Assembly (NCBI RefSeq): GCF_002874965.1
Contig: NZ_CP025624.1
Location: 1,984,001-2,048,000 of the forward strand
Source of the DNA: Pseudomonas sp. NC02
Lineage (GTDB): Bacteria > Pseudomonadota > Gammaproteobacteria > Pseudomonadales > Pseudomonadaceae
Length of the DNA stretch: 64,000 bases
Reading direction: 5' to 3'
A program made the position numbers and the translations under genes. The notes beneath the pieces were generated by a model. The model had not been told where the DNA came from. It saw only the letters and a program-made list of their open reading frames with translations, and did not search any database. Positions 21,780 to 29,426 of the stretch are shown here, in pieces. Every line of letters begins with the position of its first letter. The first letter of the stretch is position 1.

Positions 21780-22112
21780 ATGCATAAAGCGTATTTCTCC
21801 TCCCTCATCTTCGCCTTCCTCGCCAGCCTCTCGCTAGCCACAACGGCCGCACCCACCACCAAACCCGAAACCCCGACCCCCATCGCCGCCCAAATGACCA
21901 AGGTCGACCAAACCACCAAAGTCAGCCTCAACTCCGCCGACGCCGAAACTCTGCGCCGTGATCTATTCGGCATCGGCGCCGCCAAAGCCAAGGCAATCAT
22001 CGCGTACCGTGAAACCAACGGCCCCTTCACGGCGATAGATGAGTTACTGGAAGTAAAGGGTATCGGCAAGGCGCTCCTGGAAAAGAACCGCGACAGGCTT
22101 GAGGTGAAATAA
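21780..22112 (+). CDS. comEA: ComEA-family helix-hairpin-helix DNA-binding protein
   Basis: A small periplasmic protein of 110 residues. It opens with a signal peptide (hydrophobic about 6-22, SLATTAAP cleavage area), then a Pro/Thr-rich linker, and a double helix-hairpin-helix domain at about 50-110: SLNSADAETLRRDLFGIGAAKAKAII and FTAIDELLEVKGIGKALLEKN. The GIG hairpins contact the DNA backbone. In competence systems ComEA pulls DNA into the periplasm; in Pseudomonas short ComEA-like proteins are common and their role is less clear. ATGGAG upstream gives a ribosome site. Confidence 0.87.
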   Translation: MHKAYFSSLIFAFLASLSLATTAAPTTKPETPTPIAAQMTKVDQTTKVSLNSADAETLRRDLFGIGAAKAKAIIAYRETNGPFTAIDELLEVKGIGKALLEKNRDRLEVK

Positions 22113-22135
22113 GAACCTGAAAAACAGGCGAGGAG

Positions 22136-22160
22136 GCCGGTCATCGACCGGCTTTCTTTT
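22136..22160 (+). terminator. Intrinsic terminator of comEA
   Basis: GCCGGTC (22136-22142) pairs with GACCGGC (22146-22152), loop ATC, followed by TTTCTTTT. It overlaps the 3' end of the convergent TetR gene, so it is active mainly for the + strand. Confidence 0.82.
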
Positions 22161-22719
22161 GCTCAACAACCTCTGCCTTCAAGCTCCCCCGCACCACATC
22201 AAGAATCCGTGCCGCCAACTCGGCACTCTCCACACTTCTCGCCAGCACCAACGCCCCCACCAGAGTCGACATCAGCACCAGGCTCTGCTCCTCGGCATTC
22301 GGGTTGCCAAGCGCCGTTTCAACCTGCTTGAGTCGAGCATTGAGGACTTCATCGGTGGTACGGCTGTTCTGCCCGCGCAACCCCATCTCCGATGACATCG
22401 TCGTCAGCGGGCAGCCTTGATCCGGCGAGGTCTGGTGCCATTCAGACAGATAGCTGTCGATGAACGCCTCCAACGGCCGTTCCTGGCTAAACAGCATTTC
22501 GCAATGCGCATCCAGCTCTGCAGCCGCCGCCTGCAACGCCTTTTCTACCAACTCATCCTTGGACTTGAAGTGCGCATAAAACCCGCCATGCGTCAGGTTC
22601 AACGCTTTCATCAATGGCTGCAAACCGGTAGCGCCAATGCCGTCACGGCGAAAGCGTACCGAGGCCTCCTTGATGATGCGCCGGTGGGTTTGGGCTTTGT
22701 GGTCTTGTGAATAGCGCAT
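22141..22719 (-). CDS. TetR/AcrR-family transcriptional regulator
   Basis: A 192-residue one-component repressor. The N-terminal helix-turn-helix covers about residues 8-55 (HRRIIKEASVRFRRDGIGAT, LMKALNLTHGGFYAHFKSKDEL), the HGGFYAHF recognition helix being characteristic. The rest is a helical ligand-binding domain with QGCPLTTMSSEMG near 100, seen in the AcrR-like group often linked to solvent or quaternary ammonium response. Target genes are unknown; the next genes on the same strand are upstream of it, and it is separated from the DUF2897-type gene by 100 bases. Confidence 0.88.
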   Translation of the reverse strand: MRYSQDHKAQTHRRIIKEASVRFRRDGIGATGLQPLMKALNLTHGGFYAHFKSKDELVEKALQAAAAELDAHCEMLFSQERPLEAFIDSYLSEWHQTSPDQGCPLTTMSSEMGLRGQNSRTTDEVLNARLKQVETALGNPNAEEQSLVLMSTLVGALVLARSVESAELAARILDVVRGSLKAEVVEQKKAGR

Positions 22720-22819
22720 GGGAAGGCCTCCGAAACATCAGGCCATATTAACCAAGCTTCGCTGGGCATACGCGGGTGTTTACAAAATTGTGCGGCTCAA
22801 CAATGGAGCCGCTTCAGTC

Positions 22820-22987
22820 TCAGCGATCCTGCGCATCCTTGGCGTCCGCTTGGGCATTGCGTTCTGCCACGCGCTTACGTTGTTCATCAGTCAATTCAAC
22901 CTTGTTGGCGCTGTCTCGCAGCATCAACAAACCACCGACGATCGAACCGATCGCGACCACTAAAATCAACCAGGCATACCACGGCAT
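22820..22987 (-). CDS. Small single-helix membrane protein, DUF2897 type
   Basis: Fifty-five residues starting MPWYAWLILVVAIGSIVGGL: one membrane helix at about 4-24, then a charged tail (TDEQRKRVAERNAQADAKDAQ) expected in the cytoplasm. This matches the small conserved DUF2897 family in Pseudomonas, of unknown function. The start at 22987 was preferred over a longer frame because of the AAGGAGAGC ribosome site just before it and because the extra N-terminus is not membrane-like. Confidence 0.75.
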   Translation of the reverse strand: MPWYAWLILVVAIGSIVGGLLMLRDSANKVELTDEQRKRVAERNAQADAKDAQDR

Positions 22988-23010
22988 AGGGCTCTCCTTG
23001 AGGCAGCAAA

Positions 23011-23033
23011 CCGTGGGGAAATTTCCCACGGTA
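23011..23033 (-). terminator. Perfect hairpin between the permease and the small membrane protein
   Basis: ACCGTGGG (23011-23018) and CCCACGGT (23026-23033) form a perfect eight-base stem around GAAATTT. On the - strand it follows the permease gene and precedes the DUF2897-type gene. There is only a short T-run after it, so it may be a terminator of the permease transcript or a protein-binding palindrome. Confidence 0.5.
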
Positions 23034-23097
23034 ATGACTGCTTTGAGTAACGGGCTTTCTTAGTAGTTCATTGTAGGCCCGTTCTGCCCCGGTAGCC

Positions 23098-24462
23098 TTA
23101 CAGCCCGGTCAACATAGCGTCCGCCGGTGCATCCGCGCGGTCTTGCGCGGTCAGTTGGAAGTACACAAAACCCACCACCATGAAGCCCAGGAAGATCAGC
23201 CCGATCAGCGCGTTGAACCACGCCATGGCCACCAGGCAGACCACGGCCAGTACCAGCGCAATCCCCGGCACGATTGGATAGCCCGGGGCGCGGAAGGTCC
23301 GCTCCAGCAGTGGCTCGGTCTTGCGCAGTTTGAACAGGCTGAGCATGCTCATGATGTACATGACGATGGCACCGAACACCGCCATGGTGATCATCGCGGC
23401 GGTCAGGGTCATGCCGCCCAGGTTGATCAGCCCGTCGCTGTAGATGGCGGCGATGCCGACGATGCCGCCGGCGATGATTGCCCGGTGCGGCGTCTGGAAG
23501 CGCGACAGTTTGGCGAGGAAGGAGGGCAGGTAGCCCGCGCGCGCCAGGGCGAAGAATTGGCGGGAGTAACCCAGGATGATCCCGTGGAAGCTGGCCACCA
23601 GGCCGAACAGGCCGATCCACACCAGCATGTGCAGCCAGCCCGAGCTGTCGCCGACCACGGTTTTCATCGCCTGGGGCAGCGGGTCGTTGATGTTCGACAG
23701 GGTGCGCCAGTCACCCACGCCACCGGCAAAGAACATCACGCCCATGGCCAGAATCACCAGGGTGAGGATGCCGCTGATGTAGGCCTTTGGAATAGTGCGC
23801 TTGGGATCTTTCGCCTCTTCGGCCGCCATGGCGGCGCCTTCGATGGCGAGGAAGAACCAGATGGCAAAGGGTATGGCCGCGAACATTCCGGCGATTGCCG
23901 GTGCGCCGAAGGTGTCGGAGCCGGCCCAGCCGTTGAGGGCGAAGTTGCTGAAGCTGAAGGCGGGAGCGACCACGCCCATGAACACCAGCAACTCGGCCAC
24001 GGCGAGCACGCAGACCACCAATTCAAAGGTGGCGGCGAGCTTCACCCCGAGGATGTTCAGGCCCATGAACACAATGTAGGCGCCGACGGCCGCATGTTTC
24101 GGATCGAGGGCCGGAAACTGCACGTTCAGGTATGCGCCGATGGCCAGGGCGATCGCGGGCGGGGCGAAGACGAACTCGATCAGCGTCGCCAGCCCGGCAA
24201 TCAAGCCACCTTTCTCGCCGAACGCCCGGCGGCTGTAGGCAAACGGGCCCCCAGCATGAGGAATCGCGGTGGTCAGCTCGGTGAAACTGAATATAAAGCA
24301 GGTGTACATGGCGGCGACCATCAACGAGGTCACCAGGAAGCCCAATGTTCCCGCCACGCCCCAGCCATAGCTCCAGCCGAAATACTCTCCGGAAATCACC
24401 AGCCCGACTGCGATGCCCCACAAATGCAGAGTGCCCAAGGTGGGTTTGAGTTGTGTGTTCAT
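23098..24462 (-). CDS. APC-family permease, ethanolamine permease type
   Basis: A 454-residue inner-membrane transporter with about twelve helices. It resembles the ethanolamine permease group of the amino acid-polyamine-organocation family: LHLWGIAVGLVISGEYFGWS at the N-terminus replaces the usual amino acid permease opening, followed by PHAGGPFAYSRRAFG near 66-80 and AIEGAAMAAEEAKDPKRTIP near 205-224. AGGGAGAGC precedes the ATG. In other pseudomonads this permease sits near eutBC; those genes are not in the window, so the substrate call is by similarity only. Confidence 0.78.
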   Translation of the reverse strand: MNTQLKPTLGTLHLWGIAVGLVISGEYFGWSYGWGVAGTLGFLVTSLMVAAMYTCFIFSFTELTTAIPHAGGPFAYSRRAFGEKGGLIAGLATLIEFVFAPPAIALAIGAYLNVQFPALDPKHAAVGAYIVFMGLNILGVKLAATFELVVCVLAVAELLVFMGVVAPAFSFSNFALNGWAGSDTFGAPAIAGMFAAIPFAIWFFLAIEGAAMAAEEAKDPKRTIPKAYISGILTLVILAMGVMFFAGGVGDWRTLSNINDPLPQAMKTVVGDSSGWLHMLVWIGLFGLVASFHGIILGYSRQFFALARAGYLPSFLAKLSRFQTPHRAIIAGGIVGIAAIYSDGLINLGGMTLTAAMITMAVFGAIVMYIMSMLSLFKLRKTEPLLERTFRAPGYPIVPGIALVLAVVCLVAMAWFNALIGLIFLGFMVVGFVYFQLTAQDRADAPADAMLTGL

Positions 24463-24628
24463 CGTGTAGCTCTCCCTGAACGGTTTGGAATGTTTCAGGG
24501 CATTGCAGCGGACATGCCATTAGCCAATGCGGTGTCGTAAAGGCGCCGAACTGTCGCCAAGGGAACGGTTTGGCGTTTGAATCATTTCAAGCGCTGCACC
24601 AGATGAGGGCGTTGGTGTCTGGTCTGAC

Positions 24629-24659
24629 GCTATCGCGGGCAAGCCCGGCTCCCACATTT
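24629..24659. repeat. Single REP element
   Basis: Contains a GCGGGCAAGCCCGGCTCCCA core, closely matching the arms of the REP pair at 29301-29376 (shared GCAAGCCCG and GCTCCCACATT parts). Only one copy is here, with no inverted partner. Such elements are extragenic and very frequent in P. fluorescens-group chromosomes. Confidence 0.75.
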
Positions 24660-24675
24660 GAAGTGCATACCCCCC

Positions 24676-24750
24676 GTAAACCCCGCATAAACCCACTCTT
24701 TACGCCGTCTTTACGCCCCACCCATACCGTCGCTCTCGTTCCTTTACGCC
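24676..24750 (+). promoter_or_regulatory. Phased direct repeats upstream of kdpF, candidate KdpE operator
   Basis: TTTACGCC occurs at 24699-24706, 24710-24717 and 24743-24750. Starts are 11 and 33 bases apart, that is one and three helical turns. Upstream, GTAAA (24676) and ATAAA (24687), which are the same motif on the other strand, are again 11 apart. E. coli KdpE binds T-rich direct repeats upstream of kdpFABC, so this array is the natural candidate. Binding is inferred. Confidence 0.55.
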
Positions 24751-24806
24751 ACTCCTGCGGACAATCCTCCTACACGCGGCAGTCGCCGCACGACGGAGAA
24801 ACTTCC

Positions 24807-24896
24807 ATGAGCGTTCTGGACGGGGTGTCACTGCTGTTGGCTGTGGCGCTGTTCATTTATCTGCTGGTTGCGCTGTTACGCGCGGATCGGAACTAG
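24807..24896 (+). CDS. kdpF: KdpF, small subunit of the potassium-transporting ATPase
   Basis: Twenty-nine residues: MSVLDGVSLLLAVALFIYLL then VALLRADRN. A single membrane helix stabilises the KdpABC complex. Length and the terminal Leu-Leu-Arg-Ala-Asp pattern match Pseudomonas KdpF, and kdpA starts nine bases later. It is too short for normal gene finders, but position makes it secure. Confidence 0.9.
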   Translation: MSVLDGVSLLLAVALFIYLLVALLRADRN

Positions 24897-24905
24897 GAGC
24901 AGGCT

Positions 24906-26600
24906 ATGCACAGTTATGACTATTGGCTGATCATCGCCTTCTTTGCCTTGGTGCTGATTCCGGCACCGGCCCTGGGGCGGTTCTACTACAAGGTAATGGA
25001 AGGGCAGCGAACCTGGCTCACGCCGGTGTTCGGCCCGGTCGAGCGCGTGTGCTATCGCCTTTCGGGTGTCGATGCGGACCAGGAACAGAGCTGGCAGAAA
25101 TACGCGCTGGCGTTGCTGGCGTTCAACCTTGCCGGTTTCGTGCTGCTGTTCGCGATCCTGCTGTTCCAGGAATACCTGCCGCTGAACCCGCAGAAATTGC
25201 CGGGTCAGGAATGGACCCTGGCGTTCAACACCGCCATCAGTTTCATGACCAACACCAACTGGCAGAACTACAGCGGTGAAGCGTCCCTGAGCTACCTCAG
25301 TCAGATGGTCGGCCTCACCGTGCAGAACTTCGTCAGTGCCGCCACCGGCCTCGCCGTACTGGTCGCGTTGTGCCGTGGGATCGGTCGCAAATCCACCAAG
25401 ACTTTGGGCAACTTCTGGGTCGACATGACTCGCGCCACGCTCTACGGCCTGTTGCCGTTGTGCCTGGTGTTTGCGTTGTTCCTGGTGTGGCAGGGCGTGC
25501 CGCAAACCTTCGCTCACTACGTTAACGCAGTGACCCTGCAAGGCGTTGACCAGGTGATTCCACTGGGTCCGGCCGCCAGCCAGATTGCGATCAAGCAGTT
25601 GGGAACCAACGGTGGTGGCTTCTTCGGCGTCAACTCGGCGCATCCGTTCGAAGACCCGACTGCCTGGGCCAACCTGTTTGAGCTGGGCGCGATCATCCTG
25701 ATTCCGGTGGCGCTGGTGTTCACCTTTGGCCACTACGTGAAAGACCTGCGTCAGAGCCGGGCGATCCTCGGTTGCATGCTGGCCCTGTTCATCATCGGCG
25801 GTGCTACCGCGATGTGGGCCGAGTACCAACCCAACCCGGCGCTGAACAACCCGGCGGTTGAACAGGCCGCGCCGCAGGAAGGTAAAGAAGCGCGCTTCGG
25901 CACCACTGGCACCGTGTTGTGGTCGGTGGCGACCACCGCCGCGTCCAACGGTTCGGTCAACGGTATGCAAGACAGCCTCAACCCCCTGAGCGGGATGGTG
26001 TCGCTGGTCAACATGATGGTCGGCGAAGTGATCTTCGGCGGCGTCGGCGCCGGCATGTACGGCATGTTGCTCAACGTGTTGATTGCGGTGTTCCTCGCCG
26101 GTTTGATGATTGGCCGTACACCGGAATACCTCGGCAAGAAACTCCAGGCCAAGGAAGTGCAGTTGCTGGTCGTGACCTTGCTGGTGATGCCGGTCGGCAC
26201 CCTGGTACTCGGTGCCATCGCCGCCAGCCTGCCTGGCCCGGCCGGTGCCATCAGTAACCCTGGCCCCCACGGTTTCAGCCAGTTGCTGTACGCCTACACC
26301 TCGGCCAGTGCCAACAACGGTTCGGCGTTCGGCGGCTTCAGTGCCAACACCGCGTTCCACAACCTGATGTTGAGCCTGTCGATGTTGCTTGGTCGCTTCG
26401 GTTACATCCTCCCGGTACTGGCCCTGGCCGGCAGCCTGGCGATGAAGAAGACCGCACCGATTGGCCAGAACAGCTTCCCGACCCACGGCCCGCTGTTCGT
26501 GACCCTGTTGACCGTGACCATTTTGCTGGTGGGCGGCCTGACCTTCCTGCCGACGCTGGCACTTGGGCCTATCGCTGAACATCTGAGCATGGGCTTCTAA
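24906..26600 (+). CDS. kdpA: KdpA, potassium-translocating subunit
   Basis: A 564-residue membrane subunit of the high-affinity K+ ATPase, related to Trk/Ktr/HKT channels. About ten helices are present. Four selectivity-filter-like loops can be seen, including NTAISFMTNTNWQNYSGE near 110-127, GTNGGGFFGVNSAHPFEDP near 230-249, TAASNGSVNGMQDSLNPLSG near 343 and SASANNGSAFGGFSANTAFHN near 462. The start MHSYDYWLI follows GGAGCAGGCT. It forms an operon with kdpF, kdpB and kdpC. Confidence 0.96.
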   Translation: MHSYDYWLIIAFFALVLIPAPALGRFYYKVMEGQRTWLTPVFGPVERVCYRLSGVDADQEQSWQKYALALLAFNLAGFVLLFAILLFQEYLPLNPQKLPGQEWTLAFNTAISFMTNTNWQNYSGEASLSYLSQMVGLTVQNFVSAATGLAVLVALCRGIGRKSTKTLGNFWVDMTRATLYGLLPLCLVFALFLVWQGVPQTFAHYVNAVTLQGVDQVIPLGPAASQIAIKQLGTNGGGFFGVNSAHPFEDPTAWANLFELGAIILIPVALVFTFGHYVKDLRQSRAILGCMLALFIIGGATAMWAEYQPNPALNNPAVEQAAPQEGKEARFGTTGTVLWSVATTAASNGSVNGMQDSLNPLSGMVSLVNMMVGEVIFGGVGAGMYGMLLNVLIAVFLAGLMIGRTPEYLGKKLQAKEVQLLVVTLLVMPVGTLVLGAIAASLPGPAGAISNPGPHGFSQLLYAYTSASANNGSAFGGFSANTAFHNLMLSLSMLLGRFGYILPVLALAGSLAMKKTAPIGQNSFPTHGPLFVTLLTVTILLVGGLTFLPTLALGPIAEHLSMGF

Positions 26601-26606
26601 GGGGAT

Positions 26607-28670
26607 ATGAAAATGAATATGCCTGCAAAAAACGCGGCTCCCGTGAAAACCCAGGAGCCGGCCAAGACCGCAATGTCGGCCCTGTGGCGCCCGGCGCTGG
26701 TCCAGGCGTTCGTCAAGCTGGACCCGCGCCAGCTGCAACGCTCGCCGGTGATGCTGGTGGTCGAACTGACCGCGATCCTCACCACCATCCTGTGCTTTGT
26801 GCCGGAGGTGGCCGTACCGACCTACGTCTCCGTGCAAATCGCCGTGTGGCTGTGGTTCACCGTGCTGTTTGCCAACTTCGCCGAAGCCTTGGCTGAAGGC
26901 CGCGGCAAGGCCCGCGCCGACAGCCTCAAGGCCGGCAGCGAGGGCCTCAGCGCCCGCCGCAAGGAAGCCGACGGCAGCTTCAAGGTCGTGCCGGCCACCA
27001 GCCTGCGCAAAGGTGATGTGGTACGCGTGGTCGCCGGGGAAATGATCCCGGGTGACGGCGAAGTCATCGAAGGGATTGCCGCGGTCAACGAAGCGGCCAT
27101 CACCGGTGAATCGGCCCCGGTTATCCGTGAATCCGGCGGCGACCGCTCGGCCGTCACCGGCAACACCCGCCTGGTCTCGGACTGGTTGATGATTCGCATC
27201 ACCGCCAACCCGGGCGAGTCGACCCTGGACCGCATGATCGCCCTGGTGGAAGGCGCCAAACGCCAGAAAACCCCCAACGAAATCGCGCTGGACATCCTGC
27301 TGATCGGCCTGACGCTGATCTTCCTGCTGGTGGTGGTGACCCTGCAGCCGTTCGCCCACTTCGCCAATGGCAACCTGCCGCTGGTGTTCCTGGTGGCGCT
27401 GCTGGTCACGCTGATCCCGACCACCATCGGCGGCCTGTTGTCGGCCATCGGTATTGCCGGCATGGACCGCCTGGTGCGTCTGAACGTGATCGCCAAATCC
27501 GGTCGCGCGGTGGAGGCGGCGGGGGACGTGCACGTGCTGTTGCTGGACAAGACCGGCACCATCACTTTCGGTAACCGTCGTTGCACCAACGTGATCGCCG
27601 CGCCGGGTGTCAGCGGCAAGGAACTGGCCGAGGGCGCGCTGCTGGCATCCCTGGCGGACGACACGGCCGAAGGTAAGTCAATCGTCGAATACCTGCGCGG
27701 CCAGCACCCGCAAGCCGAGCCGTCGACGGATGAGCTGACCTCGGTACCGTTCAGCGCGGAAACCCGCCTGTCCGGCGTCGACTACCAGGGCCGTGTGTTC
27801 CGTAAGGGCGCCGTGGATTCGCTGTTGGCGTTCATTGGCCTGCAACGCCGCGACCTGCAACCGGCGCTGTCGCGGGAAATCGACAAGATCGCCCAGAGCG
27901 GCGGCACTCCATTGCTGGTGTGTGCCGACGGCAAGTTGCTCGGCGCGATTCACCTCAAGGACGTGGTCAAGCCCGGCATCCGCGAACGGTTTGCCGAGCT
28001 GCGCAAGCTGGGGATCCGCACCGTGATGGTGACCGGCGACAACCCGCTGACCGCTGCTGCAATTGCCGCTGAAGCCGGTGTGGATGACGTGCTCGCCGAA
28101 GCCACCCCAGAGAAAAAACTCGCGCGCATTCGTCACGAACAGAACGATGGTCGCCTGGTTGCGATGTGCGGCGACGGCGCCAACGACGCCCCGGCGCTGG
28201 CCCAGGCTGACGTCGGCATGGCAATGAACGACGGCACGCAAGCCGCCCGTGAAGCGGCCAACATGGTCGACCTCGACAGCGACCCGACCAAGCTGCTGGA
28301 CGTGGTGCAGATCGGCAAGGAGTTGCTGGTGACGCGCGGTGCGCTGACGACGTTCTCTATCGCCAACGACGTGGCCAAGTACTTCGCGATCCTGCCGGCG
28401 CTGTTCGCCTCGATCTACCCGCAACTGGGTGTGCTCAACGTGATGCACCTGCAAAGCCCGCAGAGCGCGATCCTCTCGGCCATCGTGTTCAACGCGCTGA
28501 TCATCGTGGTGCTGATCCCGCTGGCGCTGCGCGGTGTGCGTGTACAGGCGGCGAGTGCGGCGGCGTTGCTGCGTCGCAACCTGCTGATCTACGGCCTGGG
28601 CGGGATCGTGGTGCCGTTCGTGGGCATCAAGGCGATCGACATGCTGTTGACCGCGCTGCACCTGGTTTGA
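26607..28670 (+). CDS. kdpB: KdpB, catalytic P-type ATPase subunit
   Basis: A 687-residue P-type ATPase energising KdpA. The phosphorylated Asp is residue 314 in [14 protein letters not shown]. Other features are [20 protein letters not shown] (actuator domain, about 160-180), FRKGAVDSL (nucleotide domain), [20 protein letters not shown] and [22 protein letters not shown] (hinge). Seven or so membrane helices are spread as usual. The gene starts six bases after kdpA. Downstream, a hairpin separates it from kdpC. Confidence 0.97.
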   Translation: MKMNMPAKNAAPVKTQEPAKTAMSALWRPALVQAFVKLDPRQLQRSPVMLVVELTAILTTILCFVPEVAVPTYVSVQIAVWLWFTVLFANFAEALAEGRGKARADSLKAGSEGLSARRKEADGSFKVVPATSLRKGDVVRVVAGEMIPGDGEVIEGIAAVNEAAITGESAPVIRESGGDRSAVTGNTRLVSDWLMIRITANPGESTLDRMIALVEGAKRQKTPNEIALDILLIGLTLIFLLVVVTLQPFAHFANGNLPLVFLVALLVTLIPTTIGGLLSAIGIAGMDRLVRLNVIAKSGRAVEAAGDVHVLLLDKTGTITFGNRRCTNVIAAPGVSGKELAEGALLASLADDTAEGKSIVEYLRGQHPQAEPSTDELTSVPFSAETRLSGVDYQGRVFRKGAVDSLLAFIGLQRRDLQPALSREIDKIAQSGGTPLLVCADGKLLGAIHLKDVVKPGIRERFAELRKLGIRTVMVTGDNPLTAAAIAAEAGVDDVLAEATPEKKLARIRHEQNDGRLVAMCGDGANDAPALAQADVGMAMNDGTQAAREAANMVDLDSDPTKLLDVVQIGKELLVTRGALTTFSIANDVAKYFAILPALFASIYPQLGVLNVMHLQSPQSAILSAIVFNALIIVVLIPLALRGVRVQAASAAALLRRNLLIYGLGGIVVPFVGIKAIDMLLTALHLV

Positions 28671-28680
28671 CTCGATGCCC

Positions 28681-28706
28681 GCAGGTACCGGCAAACCGGT
28701 GCCTGC
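28681..28706 (+). repeat. Hairpin between kdpB and kdpC
   Basis: GCAGGTACCGG (28681-28691) pairs with CCGGTGCCTGC (28696-28706), eleven pairs with one T-G wobble and a CAAA loop. No T-run follows, so it is not a standard terminator. It lies in a 67-base spacer that is unusually long for this operon and may stabilise or attenuate the message. Confidence 0.65.
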
Positions 28707-28737
28707 AGGTTGCAATGACCGAATTGAGGAATTTGAA

Positions 28738-29283
28738 ATGTCCAACATTATCCGCCCGGCCCTGAGCCTGCTGGTGTTGATGAGCCTGATCACCGGCGTG
28801 GCCTATCCCCTGGTTGTTACCGGCGTGGCGCAAGTCGCGTTCCCTGACCAGGCCAACGGCAGCCTGGTGCACGATGCCAGCGGCAAGGTTCGCGGTTCGA
28901 GCCTGATTGCCCAGGATTTCACCGGTGACGGCTGGTTCCACCCACGGCCATCTGCCGGTGCGTTTGCTACGGTTTCCAGCAGCGCCAGCAACCTCGGCCC
29001 AAGCAACCCAGCACTGGCCGCTCGTGTATTTGACGATGCCAAGAAAATGCTGGTGCCAGACCAGGGACCGGTGCCGATGGCATTGCTGACTACCTCCGGC
29101 AGCGGTCTTGATCCACACTTGCCACCGCAGGCAATTGCCTATCAACTGGCCCGGGTAGCTGCCGCGCGTAATCTGCCGGTGGCGACCCTGCAGCGCTTGA
29201 TGGATGAGCACATCGAAAGCCCGCTGGTGGGGCCGCCGGTGGTGAACGTGCTGGCGTTGAACATGGCCTTGGAAAAACTGTAA
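28738..29283 (+). CDS. kdpC: KdpC, accessory subunit of the potassium ATPase
   Basis: A 181-residue subunit with one N-terminal membrane helix (about 8-30, [20 protein letters not shown]), then a periplasmic domain with [32 protein letters not shown] near 67, [19 protein letters not shown] near 118 and [12 protein letters not shown] at the end. The ATG at 28738 follows GAGGAA; a longer frame from 28675 runs through the hairpin and lacks family similarity. It is the last gene of the kdpFABC transcript, before an inverted REP pair. Confidence 0.95.
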   Translation: MSNIIRPALSLLVLMSLITGVAYPLVVTGVAQVAFPDQANGSLVHDASGKVRGSSLIAQDFTGDGWFHPRPSAGAFATVSSSASNLGPSNPALAARVFDDAKKMLVPDQGPVPMALLTTSGSGLDPHLPPQAIAYQLARVAAARNLPVATLQRLMDEHIESPLVGPPVVNVLALNMALEKL

Positions 29284-29300
29284 GCCGTGGCGACGCTTTT

Positions 29301-29376
29301 GCGAGCAAGCCCGCTCCCACATTCGACTGAGTTTCACCTTTGGAATGCGGTCAAATGTGGGAGCGGGCTTGCTCGC
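29301..29376. repeat. Inverted REP doublet between kdpC and kdpD
   Basis: Two 23-base arms, 29301-29323 and 29354-29376, are perfect reverse complements, both built on GCAAGCCCGCTCCCACATT. The spacer is 30 bases. This is a typical REPIN-like pair of the P. fluorescens group. Transcribed, it would fold into a long hairpin that could terminate or protect the kdpFABC message and uncouple kdpDE. Confidence 0.9.
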
Positions 29377-29426
29377 GAAGGCGGACTCAAGAAACCCACA
29401 TCAACACCTGAAGGAAGACCGCCCGC

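Larger units (their letters stand above)
24463..24806. other. Intergenic region with REP element and kdp promoter
   Basis: The divergent promoter region between the permease and kdpF. It contains one single REP-like sequence (24629-24659) and, from about 24676 to 24750, a regularly spaced set of TTTAC-type repeats that probably bind KdpE. No gene was seen. The kdpF ribosome site GGAGA is at about 24795. Confidence 0.6.

Noticed and set aside
23143..24540. A 465-codon + strand frame opposite the permease gene
   Set aside because: Same His/Gly/Gln-rich shadow composition, and the - strand permease has clear membrane helices and family motifs.
24876..27533. An 885-codon open frame on the - strand opposite kdpA and kdpB
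   Set aside because: It is rich in His, Gln, Arg and Gly, the usual product of reading high-GC genes backwards in register with their third positions, and it lies wholly opposite two certain genes.
27678..28793. A 371-codon - strand frame opposite kdpB and kdpC
   Set aside because: Shadow frame with Arg/His/Gln bias and no motif.
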